From the NCBI RefSeq assembly GCF_001647675.1, contig NZ_CP015594.1, forward strand, positions 62,001 to 126,000: a DNA stretch of 64,000 nucleotides, written 5' to 3'. Position 1 is the stretch's first letter. Every line of letters starts with the position of its first letter. The notes beneath the pieces are model-generated. The model searched no databases. It was not told the DNA's origin and saw nothing but the letters and a program-made list of their open reading frames with translations. This DNA comes from Acinetobacter sp. NCu2D-2 (GTDB lineage Bacteria; Pseudomonadota; Gammaproteobacteria; Pseudomonadales; Moraxellaceae). Positions 37,338 through 46,316 of the stretch are shown in pieces. Position numbers and translations under genes: made by a program.

Positions 37338-39218
37338 ATGCAAAGCACTGCACATAAAGCAGCTCTCCCAGTGGTAACACTTGCTGCGCTTGGGGTCGTT
37401 TTTGGTGACATTGGCACCAGCCCTCTCTACGCACTGCGACAATGTTTTCTTACCGCACATCTAGCGATTAGCGAAGCCTCAGTATTGGGAATTTTGTCAC
37501 TGATATTTTGGTGCATCATGCTTACCGTCAGTTTTAAGTATGTGACCATTATCATGCGTGCCGACAACAATGGTGAGGGCGGAATCATGTCTTTATTGGC
37601 ATTGAATCTGCGGACGACCTTAATTTCGGATGATAAAAAGATCTATCTGATTGCCCTTGGTTTTGTCGGCGCTTCACTATTTTTTGGTGATGGCATCATT
37701 ACGCCTGCGATCTCCATTCTGTCTGCCATTGAAGGTCTGAGTATTGCAACGCCTGTTTTTAATGACTGGCTTATGCCTTTATCAATCGGGATCTTGGCGG
37801 GGTTATTCTTTATTCAGCGTCACGGTACAGCGACGATGGGTAAGTTCTTTGGTCCATTAACACTGACTTGGTTTTTATCTATAGGTGGTTTTGGTTTGTG
37901 GAGTATTCTGCAAACGCCTGAAGTCTTGGCGATGGTCAATCCTTATTGGGCTTTCCATTTTGTCTTTGATCAGCCTTATGTGGCGTTTCTAACTATGGGC
38001 GCAGTTATTCTCACGATGACGGGTGGTGAAGCGATCTATGCCGATATGGGGCATTTTGGACGTCTTCCGATTCGATTGGCATGGTTCATTATTGTATTAC
38101 CTTGTTTACTCCTGAACTATGCAGGGCAAGGGGCTTTACTGCTTCGTGATGCCAATGCCCTGACCAATCCATTCTATATGCTGATTCCGAATTGGGCGTT
38201 GTATCCAATGATTGGTTTAGCGACAGCAGCAGCGGTCATTGCTTCACAGGCGGTCATTACTGGCGTTTTTTCAATGGTCAATCAAGCGATTCAATTACGC
38301 TATTTACCACGCTTAACCGTACGACATACTTCTGCAGTTGAACGTGGACAGATTTATTTGCCATTTATTAATTGGATGCTGTTTATCTCAGTCGTGATTC
38401 TGATTGCACTGTTTGAAAATAGTGCCAATCTAGCCAGTGCTTATGGCGTGGCGGTCACTATGACCATGCTTTGTGGAACGATTCTGATTTCGATATTGGC
38501 CTATGGTTTTTGGCGCTGGCCAATTTGGAAAGTATTGTTATTCGCGACACCATTTTTAATCCTCGATTTTATTTTCGTGGCATCGACGTCATTGAAAATT
38601 ATTTCAGGGGGATGGGTGCCAATCATGCTTGGAGCAGTCCTGTTTACAGTATTGATGACATGGAAAGATGGTCGTGCATTGGTGCTGAAACGTATGGAAC
38701 AAGATGCGCTGCCAATCGAGTTGTTTATTAAAAGTGTGTCGATGGGTGGTGGAACCAAATTTGTTCCGGGAGATGCGATTTTCCTGACTGGAACGCCGAA
38801 TATTGTGCCACATGCTATGTTGCATAATATTAAGCATAACAAAGTTTTACATGAACGTAATATTATGGTTACGGTAGTGACGCGTGATATTCCTTTTGTG
38901 CCTGCCGATGAACGAGTTAAAGTCGAAAAGCTGGATCAACACTTTTATCGGATCTATATGTATTTTGGCTTTAAAGATCAGCCCAATATTCCTCAAGCTA
39001 TGCAACAGGCCTATGCTGAATGGGACTTTGAATACGATTTAATGCAAATGAGTTTCTTTATTTCGCGTGATCGTATTATTCATACAGTTGGAGATGGCAT
39101 GGCGCCTTGGCGTGAAAAACTGTTTATTTCCATGCAACGCAATACCAGTCCTGTGAGCGATTTTTACCAAATTCCGACCAACCGTGTTGTTGAATTGGGT
39201 AGCCAGATCGAAATCTAA
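37338..39218 (+). CDS. kup: Low-affinity potassium transporter Kup
   Basis: A 626-residue K+ uptake permease of the KUP/HAK/KT family. It has about 12 helices in residues 15-430 and a cytoplasmic C-terminal domain. Family motifs are [19 protein letters not shown] near the N-terminus, [11 protein letters not shown] and [18 protein letters not shown]. The start ATG 37338 places [19 protein letters not shown] before helix 1; the upstream in-frame ATG lacks a ribosome binding site. A strong terminator follows. Confidence 0.95.
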   Translation: MQSTAHKAALPVVTLAALGVVFGDIGTSPLYALRQCFLTAHLAISEASVLGILSLIFWCIMLTVSFKYVTIIMRADNNGEGGIMSLLALNLRTTLISDDKKIYLIALGFVGASLFFGDGIITPAISILSAIEGLSIATPVFNDWLMPLSIGILAGLFFIQRHGTATMGKFFGPLTLTWFLSIGGFGLWSILQTPEVLAMVNPYWAFHFVFDQPYVAFLTMGAVILTMTGGEAIYADMGHFGRLPIRLAWFIIVLPCLLLNYAGQGALLLRDANALTNPFYMLIPNWALYPMIGLATAAAVIASQAVITGVFSMVNQAIQLRYLPRLTVRHTSAVERGQIYLPFINWMLFISVVILIALFENSANLASAYGVAVTMTMLCGTILISILAYGFWRWPIWKVLLFATPFLILDFIFVASTSLKIISGGWVPIMLGAVLFTVLMTWKDGRALVLKRMEQDALPIELFIKSVSMGGGTKFVPGDAIFLTGTPNIVPHAMLHNIKHNKVLHERNIMVTVVTRDIPFVPADERVKVEKLDQHFYRIYMYFGFKDQPNIPQAMQQAYAEWDFEYDLMQMSFFISRDRIIHTVGDGMAPWREKLFISMQRNTSPVSDFYQIPTNRVVELGSQIEI

Positions 39219-39240
39219 ATTTTGAAATATTGTGAAATGA

Positions 39241-39266
39241 AAACCAGAGCTAGTCTCTGGTTTTTT
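39241..39266 (+). terminator. Terminator of kup
   Basis: Stem AAACCAGAG / CTCTGGTTT with a 5-base loop and a T-run. Confidence 0.9.
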
Positions 39267-39475
39267 ATGTGAAAAATAAAATTTAAAAATAAAGAATAAA
39301 AGACTGTTATGAATAAATACGGTGCAGGATTCAGCAAGAATGGATCTAAGTGCGACATAAAATGACGCATCAATGCTTATTTATTCAGCAAATAACGAGT
39401 GCTTGATATACTTCATTTACGCAGCTTGTTAAGCTCAGGCTCAATGCGGTAGATGTACAAAAGTAGCTGTTCAAT

Positions 39476-39982
39476 ATGGCAAAGAAGCAACGGAATTCAA
39501 AAAATTTAATTACTCAGTTTTTAAATGAAAATACGGTAAAAATCATTCTTGGCGTGGTCGCTTCAGGGAGTTTTGCAATTGCTTTTGGGCAAGAAAAAAT
39601 TAGCCAATTGGTTTCGCTATCTTCAGGGTCTAATACAGCATGTCTAGATCAGTTTTATCGTGATGTTCCGCCTTATTTAGTAAAAGAAAGTCTGAAAAAA
39701 GACAGCTATTCACTGTGTTTTAATGGCTTTAATGTGGCTTATTCAGGTGTTTCAAAGACACCATTATGGGTGGCAGAGCTGTTAACGCCGTCGCGCTTAA
39801 GTCAAAAAATTCCGCGTGAAGATAATTTCCATGAGGAAGAGAGAGTTAAATCTGCACATCGTGCAACTTTAGCGGACTATCGTGCCTCAGGTTATGACCG
39901 TGGACATATGGCACCGAATGCAGATATGCCAACCAAAGCCGCACAGTTTGATAGTTTTTCGCTAGCCAACATGGTGCCGCAA
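39476..39982 (+). pseudogene. NUC1-type DNA/RNA non-specific endonuclease, 5' part (interrupted)
   Basis: This is the N-terminal 169 codons of a membrane-anchored NUC1 nuclease: a single helix (about 22-38), then the nuclease domain with CFNGFNVAYSGVSKTPLWV and the catalytic DRGHMAPNAD (His at 144). After MVPQ the frame enters foreign DNA and stops five codons later (39995-39997). The missing continuation, APKNNQQVWRELEEATR, which contains the metal-ligand Asn, lies at 50020. The homologue at 41110 shows that both pieces belong to one gene. The insert is a 10 kb element. Confidence 0.93.
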
Positions 39983-40008
39983 TTTCTGTCCATCTAATCA
40001 TATCATAT
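39983..40008 (+). repeat. Left terminal inverted repeat of the nuclease island
   Basis: It begins TTTCTGTCC and contains TATCATATTT. The matching right end (49986-50015, reverse complement) begins GTTCTGTG and contains the same TATCATATTT. A further copy of the decamer theme occurs at about 40047-40066 in palindromic form (ATATGATAATCATATTT). Confidence 0.6.
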
Positions 40009-40096
40009 TTGGTATTAAGTATTTGTTTTTAAACAATTATAAAAATATGATAATCATATTTTTATATCATATAAATTTTTTATTAAGTGGATAATC

Positions 40097-41062
40097 GTGA
40101 AATTTAGTTTTTATTTAATCATATTTAGTATCTGCCTAAATAGTTCATTAGTGTTTGCTAAAGAAAATATTAGTGTTATAGATTATTCAGAAATTGCTAA
40201 GAAAAGACCGATAGAATTATATAGCAGTAAACAAAAACAAAATTCATTTGATGGTTGTTCTGATTTATTTCCTAAAAAAAATCCAAAAGAGACAACTGAG
40301 TTAACATATTTTAATAAAATGAAGTGGAGTATAAGGGAGTTATGTTCTGATAACTTTGCTGTAGTATATTCAGATCGCACTAAAACACCGCTTCTAGTTA
40401 TTGAAAAATTAAGTGCTAAACAAATTAAAAATAAAAGTGAAGGTTTGAAACGGACAGATTTCTTTTATTCTGATCCTAGAATACCTACTAAAGGTAGAGC
40501 AAAAGCATCTGATTATAAAAATGTTCGGCCTAGCGTTGATAGAGGACATCTAGTACCAGCTGGTAATTCAATTACGGCTCGGGGTATGGCTCAAACTTTT
40601 GCATTATCTAATATTTTTCCGCAAGATTCAGACAATAATAGAGGTCCATGGAAAAAAATTGAGACTGATGTTAGAAAATATATCTTAAGATCTGAAGGAG
40701 ATACTTATATTCTTTCTGGCATTATTTTCGATAAAAAAGAAAATTCAGTTAAGATCGGTAAAAATAGAGTTTGGAAACCATCTAGAATATTTAAATTAAT
40801 TTATAACCCTAGCGAAGATAAAGTTTGGGTATATCTCATTAAAAATGAATCTATAAAGATTGTACCTGAACCAATATCTTATGAAGAATTTGTTACTGAG
40901 ACAGGAATAAAATTTGGATTCATTAACAGTAATGGGTCTAGTTATAATTCATCTAGTCAGCCTGTTAAAGAACAAGATATATTCATTGAGAATATAAAAT
41001 CAAAATTTTTGGAATGGTTGCAGAACTTTCTGCAAAGTTTAATTGTTAAAATTCTTCATTAA
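40097..41062 (+). CDS. Secreted NUC1-type DNA/RNA non-specific endonuclease
   Basis: A 321-residue protein starting at GTG. Signal peptide MKFSFYLIIFSICLNSSLVFAK, a linker, then a NUC1 (Serratia nuclease-like) domain with the catalytic DRGH at 148-151 and downstream NNRGPW carrying the metal-ligand Asn. It should cut DNA and RNA in the periplasm or outside. It differs from the interrupted host nuclease (which is membrane-anchored), so it is not a simple duplicate. A C-terminal helical extension (FLEWLQNFLQSLIVKIL) could be an amphipathic or membrane-associating helix. Base composition is very AT-rich, unlike the flanking kup gene. Confidence 0.88.
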   Translation: MKFSFYLIIFSICLNSSLVFAKENISVIDYSEIAKKRPIELYSSKQKQNSFDGCSDLFPKKNPKETTELTYFNKMKWSIRELCSDNFAVVYSDRTKTPLLVIEKLSAKQIKNKSEGLKRTDFFYSDPRIPTKGRAKASDYKNVRPSVDRGHLVPAGNSITARGMAQTFALSNIFPQDSDNNRGPWKKIETDVRKYILRSEGDTYILSGIIFDKKENSVKIGKNRVWKPSRIFKLIYNPSEDKVWVYLIKNESIKIVPEPISYEEFVTETGIKFGFINSNGSSYNSSSQPVKEQDIFIENIKSKFLEWLQNFLQSLIVKILH

Positions 41063-41109
41063 GAGATTATTTTAAATAATGTATATTTTTATTAATTAGT
41101 CGGATTGTT

Positions 41110-42075
41110 ATGCCAAAACATAAAAGTCAATATAAAACTGACTCTGGTTTTTTATCTGGAAATTTTATTAAAGTAGTTTTAGCAATTATAGCAATCAGTA
41201 GTTTTGGATTAGCTTTCTATTATGATCAGGTATCAACAACTTTGGTTAAGCTCTATCCAATAGGGGATAAAAAATGCTTAGAACAGTTTTACAAAAATGT
41301 TCCACCCTATTTAAATAAAGAGAGTTTGCAGAGAGATACTTATCCATTATGTTTTAATGGTTTTAATCTGATGTACTCAGGAGTATCAAAAACTCCACTT
41401 TGGGTAGCTGAGCGTTTAACTGTTCAACGATTAAGTCAAAATGTGCCTAGAGAAGTTAATTTTCATGAAGAGGAAAGGATTCCTCTTGATTATCGTTCTA
41501 AGCTTTCAGACTATCGTGGTTCTGGATATATTCGTTGGCGTTTAGCTCCAAATGCAGATATGCCAAATAAAACTGCTCAATTTGACAGTTTTTCATTGGC
41601 GAATATAGCACCAGTTGCAAATTTAGAAGTACTAACAAAAATAGAATATTTAATACGGGGTATTGCGATTAAGAAGAATCAAGATGTATATGTGGTTACT
41701 GGACCAGTATTTGCTACGAAAAAACTTAAAACGATAGGTAGGGGGGTCATTGTTCCAACAGCAACCTATAAAGCCATATATATGCCAAAAACAGGGGTTG
41801 CAGGTGTGTACTATGCCGAAAATACCCTGAAAAATACTGTTCCAAAAGTGCAGGTGATCAGTGTATGTGCGTTGGAAGATCTCACTGGAATTAATATTTT
41901 TCCTCAGTTAGAGGAAGATCAAAAAAGAAATACATATAGTCTTCCTTTAAGCCCAAATGACTTAGCATCAGATAAAGAAATTGAATATTCTTATTGGGAT
42001 GCCGAAAGTCAATGTGCAACTGATATTTCAGAAAAAGATATAAGCATGCTTCAGAAGAAGTTTAGCTTTGAATAA
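41110..42075 (+). CDS. Membrane-anchored NUC1-family protein, catalytic site lost
   Basis: A 321-residue full-length homologue of the interrupted host nuclease: an N-terminal helix (about 18-37), CFNGFNLMYSGVSKTPLWV, NADMPNKTAQFDSFSLAN, VYVVTGPVF. The catalytic DRGH is replaced by IRWR (141-144), and the metal-ligand segment NNQQVW by VANLEVL. Both essential elements are gone while the rest of the frame is intact and well conserved, so it is probably a non-catalytic family member, perhaps a nuclease inhibitor, adaptor or nucleic-acid binder. The cause could also be recent decay without frameshift, which is less likely given the coherent changes at both sites. Confidence 0.85.
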   Translation: MPKHKSQYKTDSGFLSGNFIKVVLAIIAISSFGLAFYYDQVSTTLVKLYPIGDKKCLEQFYKNVPPYLNKESLQRDTYPLCFNGFNLMYSGVSKTPLWVAERLTVQRLSQNVPREVNFHEEERIPLDYRSKLSDYRGSGYIRWRLAPNADMPNKTAQFDSFSLANIAPVANLEVLTKIEYLIRGIAIKKNQDVYVVTGPVFATKKLKTIGRGVIVPTATYKAIYMPKTGVAGVYYAENTLKNTVPKVQVISVCALEDLTGINIFPQLEEDQKRNTYSLPLSPNDLASDKEIEYSYWDAESQCATDISEKDISMLQKKFSFE

Positions 42076-42103
42076 GTTGTTTATGATAATATCAACAAAG
42101 AAG

Positions 42104-43190
42104 GGCAGAGTAAAACTTGAAGTGCGACATAAACCACCTAATTAATTTAAAGGGTTTATGGAGTATATAAAATTGTCATACCATCATCTTAACTTTGAAG
42201 ATCGTACTGCATTAATGCTTGAGTCAAGAAAAGAAGGCTTTTCACCCAGAAAATTTGCTGAACTCATTAAAAGACATCCTAGTACGATCTATCGTGAGCT
42301 TAAAAGAAACAGCATCAATGACGTTTATCAAGCTCAATATGCTTCTGATAACACCTTCGCTAGACGTAGACATGGTCACAGAAAACTCAAAACCGATTCA
42401 ATCCTCTGGAAATTTATTGTTGAAGCGATCCGTTGTTTATGGTCTCCTCAGCAAATAGCAAAGCGTTTAAAGACATTTCCTGATTTGGATCAAACAATGA
42501 ATGTAAGCCATACAACGATTTATTCAACGATACGAGCATTACCAAAGGGTGAGTTGAAAAAAGACTTATTATCCTGTCTGCGTCATGAAAATAAAAAGCG
42601 AAAAGCTACCGGTGAACCTAAAAAAGATTCTATATTACAGGATATTAAAACTATTCATGAGCGCCCAGCCGAAGTTCAAGAAAGAAAAATACCGGGTCAT
42701 TGGGAAGCTGATTTAATTAAAGGTAAAGACAATAAAAGTTCGATAGCAACACTTATTGAACGAAATACACGGCTCTGTATCTTGGCAACATTACCTGATG
42801 CAAAGGCAGAATCAGTGCGCAAGGCTTTAACTGAAGCTCTGAAATATTTACCTGCAGAACTGCGTAAAACATTGACCTATGACCGTGGACGTGAGATGTC
42901 AGAACATAAAATCCTCGAAGAAGATTTAGGCATAGATGTATATTTCTGTGACCCACATTCGCCATGGCAGAAAGGCACATGCGAAAATATGAATGGTTTA
43001 ATTAGGCAATATTTACCTAAAGGGATTGATTTAAACCAGGCAGATCAGCATTATTTAAATCAAGTTGCCATGTCTCTGAATACTCGCCCTAGAAAAGCGT
43101 TAGATTGGCTTACACCATTAGAGAAATTTGCTCAGCTTGTTGATTATCATAAGGCTTTTGAAACTGTCGCACCTCATGTTTGAATTCGCC
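42104..43190 (+). mobile_element. IS30-family element, ISAba125-like
   Basis: The inverted repeats start GGC and share GTGCGACA about 17 bases in (42122-42129 and 43165-43172). Length is 1087 bp, which matches what I recall for ISAba125. Flanks AAG (42101-42103) and AAG (43191-43193) form a 3 bp target duplication. The right end carries the TTGAAT outward -35 element known to drive neighbouring genes, here facing the PD-(D/E)XK-like gene. Confidence 0.88.
42158..43183 (+). CDS. IS30-family transposase
   Basis: A 341-residue DDE transposase. An N-terminal helix-turn-helix (EGFSPRKFAELIKRHPSTIY) and the catalytic region with PGHWEADLIKG, LTYDRGREMSEHK and DPHSPWQKGTCENMNGLIRQ. The gene is intact, and its stop lies within the right inverted repeat. 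Confidence 0.95.
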   Translation: MEYIKLSYHHLNFEDRTALMLESRKEGFSPRKFAELIKRHPSTIYRELKRNSINDVYQAQYASDNTFARRRHGHRKLKTDSILWKFIVEAIRCLWSPQQIAKRLKTFPDLDQTMNVSHTTIYSTIRALPKGELKKDLLSCLRHENKKRKATGEPKKDSILQDIKTIHERPAEVQERKIPGHWEADLIKGKDNKSSIATLIERNTRLCILATLPDAKAESVRKALTEALKYLPAELRKTLTYDRGREMSEHKILEEDLGIDVYFCDPHSPWQKGTCENMNGLIRQYLPKGIDLNQADQHYLNQVAMSLNTRPRKALDWLTPLEKFAQLVDYHKAFETVAPHV

Positions 43191-43262
43191 AAGTTATTCT
43201 AATTTTTGATGAAAAAACTTTATTTATTAATACAATATTTTTAATATTATTATTTCGGGTGC

Positions 43263-44597
43263 ATGATGCAAACTTGGGAAAATTGGTTAGATTCCAATAG
43301 GAAATTGATGCAGCACCCTGTAGATTTTGAAGAAAGATTTGTTATTGATATCCTTAAAAAAATTAATGGTTTAAAGCCAGAGGATGTTATTCCTCAATAT
43401 CATTTTACTGATTTTGATGGAGGTAATCGTTATATTGACTTTTGTATAAAAAATGCAGAAAAAGGGTATTTTTTATCAATCGAGCTTGATGGTCGTTTTA
43501 AATTTCAAAATGATCTATTGGAAAAAACTTTAGAAAGACAAAATGCATTAGTTGCTAATGTTGGTACTTTAGTACGTTATGCAAATACGACTTGGTTGAA
43601 TAATCCAAATAGAGTTATCAACGAAATTCAGACAATTTTATATAAGCAAAAAATTAAGCACATGAATGATGCAGAGTCTAGAAAACAGATACAAAAATCT
43701 CTAAGTGATTATCAAAAAGAATTACTGGAGGTAAAAGAACTTAGCATAAAAAATAATCATGAGCAGGAACTTAAAAAGTTAAACTCAGCAATTATGGCTT
43801 TAAAAGCACAAATGGCTGAGAAAAAAGAAGCTCCGAATGAGGTAGGAACTACTGATGAATTAAAAAATATTGCACAAATGATGAAAGGGCTTAGCCAACA
43901 GATTGATGAATTGAAGGCAAAGTCAAAAGAAGACATCAACCCAGAATCTAAACAAGATAAAGAGGTAAGTGCTACAAACCTACAATGGCCGGAACAAGTG
44001 CTTAATACTAGTCCTGAATTAATAGTTACATCAAATAAATCTGTTGGTATAAAGCATATCCATATGGCTTTATTAGGGCTCATAGTTATTTTTATAGTAG
44101 GTATAACTACATATATTTTGAAAAATGAAAAATCTTCAGATATTAAATATACTGATTCTAAAGATACAGTAAGCAAAATTGTGGACTCTGAACCTTCTTT
44201 TAATAAAATTTCTAATGAGTCTCCAGACATTGATCCTCTAGTGAATGATTCACCTCAAATTGAAGTGGAACAGGTTACTGCTCAGGAGCAGAATATTGAA
44301 TCACATACAGAAGACTCATCATTTATACATGCTAGCGACGCGTCAAAATATATTGGTGAATACAGGAAAGTTTGTGGACAGGTTGTACAAATAAAAGAAT
44401 TTTCAAAAGGCATATATTTAAATTTTGGTAATAATTATCCTAGACAAAATTTAACAGCTGTCGTTTGGTCAAGTGATATTTCTAATTTTGGAAATTTGAA
44501 TCAATATGTGGGTAATAGTATCTGTATTTCTGGTGAAATTACGTCATATAGAGGTACGCCACAGATTGAATTAAGCAGTTTAGAGCAAGTAAATTAA
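43263..44597 (+). CDS. PD-(D/E)XK-like / transmembrane / OB-fold protein
   Basis: A 444-residue protein with three parts. Residues 1-125 resemble PD-(D/E)XK-type nucleases of the DUF559/Vsr kind (E24, YIDF with Asp59, then LSIELDG with Glu74 and Asp76). Residues 130-235 are a coiled coil. A single membrane helix (about 268-287) is followed by an acidic linker and an OB-fold (about 358-443: CGQVVQIKEFSKGIYLNFGN) related to the secreted protein encoded at 44911. The nuclease part would be cytoplasmic and the OB part periplasmic, or the reverse. No such architecture is known to me. The upstream ISAba125-like right end may drive expression. Confidence 0.7.
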   Translation: MMQTWENWLDSNRKLMQHPVDFEERFVIDILKKINGLKPEDVIPQYHFTDFDGGNRYIDFCIKNAEKGYFLSIELDGRFKFQNDLLEKTLERQNALVANVGTLVRYANTTWLNNPNRVINEIQTILYKQKIKHMNDAESRKQIQKSLSDYQKELLEVKELSIKNNHEQELKKLNSAIMALKAQMAEKKEAPNEVGTTDELKNIAQMMKGLSQQIDELKAKSKEDINPESKQDKEVSATNLQWPEQVLNTSPELIVTSNKSVGIKHIHMALLGLIVIFIVGITTYILKNEKSSDIKYTDSKDTVSKIVDSEPSFNKISNESPDIDPLVNDSPQIEVEQVTAQEQNIESHTEDSSFIHASDASKYIGEYRKVCGQVVQIKEFSKGIYLNFGNNYPRQNLTAVVWSSDISNFGNLNQYVGNSICISGEITSYRGTPQIELSSLEQVN

Positions 44598-44601
44598 TAT
44601 T

Positions 44602-44906
44602 ATGGGTATCATCATAGGAATAGTAGGTTTTGTTTTTTTCTCCTCGTTTTAGAACAATATTTTAAAGATCAAGAGGAACGAGACAGGAAAAAAGCAGAAG
44701 ATGATGCTAAACGAAAATTAGAAGCACAAAGATTACATAGCTTAAAGTTGGAAAAAGACCGTATAGCTCTTGAGGTATATAAGTCAAAATTATTAAATAA
44801 AAGTAATTTAAAAAATATGGGACTTAATAAAGATCAAATTATACTATGGTATTTACTCATAATTATTGTTGCATTAGTAGTTTTTATAACTGTTTGGAAT
44901 ATTTAA
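44602..44906 (+). pseudogene. Membrane coiled-coil protein with a frameshift at a T7 tract
   Basis: ATG 44602 opens MGIIIGIVGFVFF, a membrane helix, then a stop at 44650. The reading frame with one extra base continues LLVLEQYFKDQEERDRKK, a charged coiled coil (AEDDAKRKLEAQRL), and ends with a second helix (ILWYLLIIIVALVVFITVW) and stop 44904-44906. The shift occurs at the T7 run 44633-44639; an eighth T would restore one frame of about 101 residues. A sequencing error, a real mutation, phase variation by slippage or a programmed shift are all possible. Position and spacing place it in an operon with the flanking genes. Confidence 0.65.
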
Positions 44907-44910
44907 GGTC

Positions 44911-45288
44911 ATGAAGAAAATAATGTTCAAGAAATTTAGCATAAGTTTATTTTGTTTAAGTATGGTGTCCTCTGCATTTGCCGCAGAAGTGAAAGTAGAA
45001 GCTATAAAGGCTCCTTTTTATGTAGGTCAATCAGTCATGGCTTGCGGTAAATTAGTTGAAATAAAGCATTTATCTAATCGACATTATTTGAATCTGGATA
45101 GAAAATATCCAAACCAAACATTAACAATATTAGTATGGGATAATGATTACCGTTGGTTTGAAGAGCGCTTTGGTAAAATTGATGCAAAAATTGGGCAGAG
45201 ATTTTGTGGTCGAGGAACTATAGAGGAATATAAGAATAATATGCAAATGCAAATTAAGAACCCGCAGTTTCTAAGATTGATGAAGTAA
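44911..45288 (+). CDS. Secreted single OB-fold protein
   Basis: A 125-residue protein. Signal peptide MKKIMFKKFSISLFCLSMVSSAFA, then one OB-fold domain: VGQSVMACGKLVEIKHLSNR, LNLDRKYPNQTLTILVWDN, RFCGRGTIEEYKNNMQMQIK. It has the same pattern as the C-terminal domain of the 43263 protein (CGQVVQIKEF, YLNFGNNYPRQNLTAVVW). Such domains are found fused to or beside nucleases and may bind nucleic acid. It sits four bases after the previous stop and six bases before the thermonuclease gene, in one operon. Confidence 0.75.
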   Translation: MKKIMFKKFSISLFCLSMVSSAFAAEVKVEAIKAPFYVGQSVMACGKLVEIKHLSNRHYLNLDRKYPNQTLTILVWDNDYRWFEERFGKIDAKIGQRFCGRGTIEEYKNNMQMQIKNPQFLRLMK

Positions 45289-45293
45289 TACAT

Positions 45294-45845
45294 TTGAAAT
45301 TCTTAATAAGTTTAAATAAATTAATGACTTGCAGTTTAGTATTGTTTCTAAATCTAAATTGCATTTCTTCTATCTATGCTAATAATCCTCGCTATTCTTC
45401 AGCAGGTATCGTAATTAGTAATATTTTATATGTTGTTGATGGAGATACCATCCATATAAAAGATAAAGATGAATGGAAAAAAATTCGTTTACAAGGAATT
45501 GATGCACCAGAGAAAGACCAAGCATTTGGTAAAGAGAGCATGCGTGTTTTAGCTAACTGTTTGTATAAAGCTAAAAAAATTCGTATTGAATGGACTGAAA
45601 AAGACAAATATGGAAGGTTACTTGGAAAAGTTTTAGTAGATGAAACAGACTGTAATTTGTCTCAAATAAAACAAGGTTATGCTTGGCACTATAAATTTTA
45701 TCAAAAAGATCAGACAGATCGTGATCGTCAATTGTACTCTAATGCAGAAATAGAAAGTCGTAAATCTGAAATAGGATTATGGAAAGAAAAATGTCCCACT
45801 CCTCCATGGGGCTGGCGGAGAAATAATATTTTAAAATGTTCTTAA
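45294..45845 (+). CDS. Secreted thermonuclease (staphylococcal-nuclease-like)
   Basis: A 183-residue SNase-fold nuclease. An N-terminal signal region (MKFLISLNKL then SLVLFLNLNCISSIYA), then VVDGDTIHI (metal Asp) and the catalytic residues Arg65 (KIRLQGIDAPE), Glu73 and Arg108 (KYGRLLGKV), all present. It should degrade DNA and RNA outside the cytoplasm. The start shown is TTG; an internal ATG at codon 11 would keep a shorter signal. It ends the nuclease operon. Confidence 0.85.
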   Translation: MKFLISLNKLMTCSLVLFLNLNCISSIYANNPRYSSAGIVISNILYVVDGDTIHIKDKDEWKKIRLQGIDAPEKDQAFGKESMRVLANCLYKAKKIRIEWTEKDKYGRLLGKVLVDETDCNLSQIKQGYAWHYKFYQKDQTDRDRQLYSNAEIESRKSEIGLWKEKCPTPPWGWRRNNILKCS

Positions 45846-45866
45846 GTATTTGAAAAAAATAGAATA

Positions 45867-46073
45867 TTATGGCAATAAATCTTTAGGGTTTATATCGATT
45901 GACTTAGCAATTATATAAAGTTTTAAGACAGTTAAATTGACTTCCCCTCTTTCGATACGTCCTAAATAACTTCTATCTATCCCAGTCAGTAATGCCAAAT
46001 GCTCTTGGCTAATTTTTTTAATCTCACGATTTTTGCGTATTAACTTTCCAATATCTTTAGCTAACTCTTTCAT
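45867..46073 (-). CDS. XRE-family transcriptional regulator, 68 aa
   Basis: A minimal Cro/C1-type helix-turn-helix protein: EIKKISQEHLALLTGIDRSYLGRIERGEVN. It is convergent with the thermonuclease gene and divergent from the interrupted gene at 46163. It is a likely local regulator of the island, possibly of that gene or of the nuclease operon. Confidence 0.82.
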   Translation of the reverse strand: MKELAKDIGKLIRKNREIKKISQEHLALLTGIDRSYLGRIERGEVNLTVLKLYIIAKSIDINPKDLLP

Positions 46074-46316
46074 TCAGATAGATCAGTAAAAAATAGAACT
46101 ATTAATTTTTGATGTTTATAAGTCCACGGCTTATAATCCTCATTTTGATTTTGGATTGCTAGATGTCTAAGAGAGTATTGCCATTCTATAATCGTTTTTT
46201 TGATCTTTTTGAGAGGCTTGTAATTGAACAATGGGAGGCTAAGACTTTTATTAACAATGTTTTATCAGAAGATCTTATCAATGATGAAAATAAGAAAAAA
46301 ATTTATAAAGGAATTA

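Noticed and set aside
43757..44230. 157-codon minus-strand frame opposite the PD-(D/E)XK-like gene
   Set aside because: Mirror of coiled-coil codons on the other strand; no ribosome binding site and no homology recognised.
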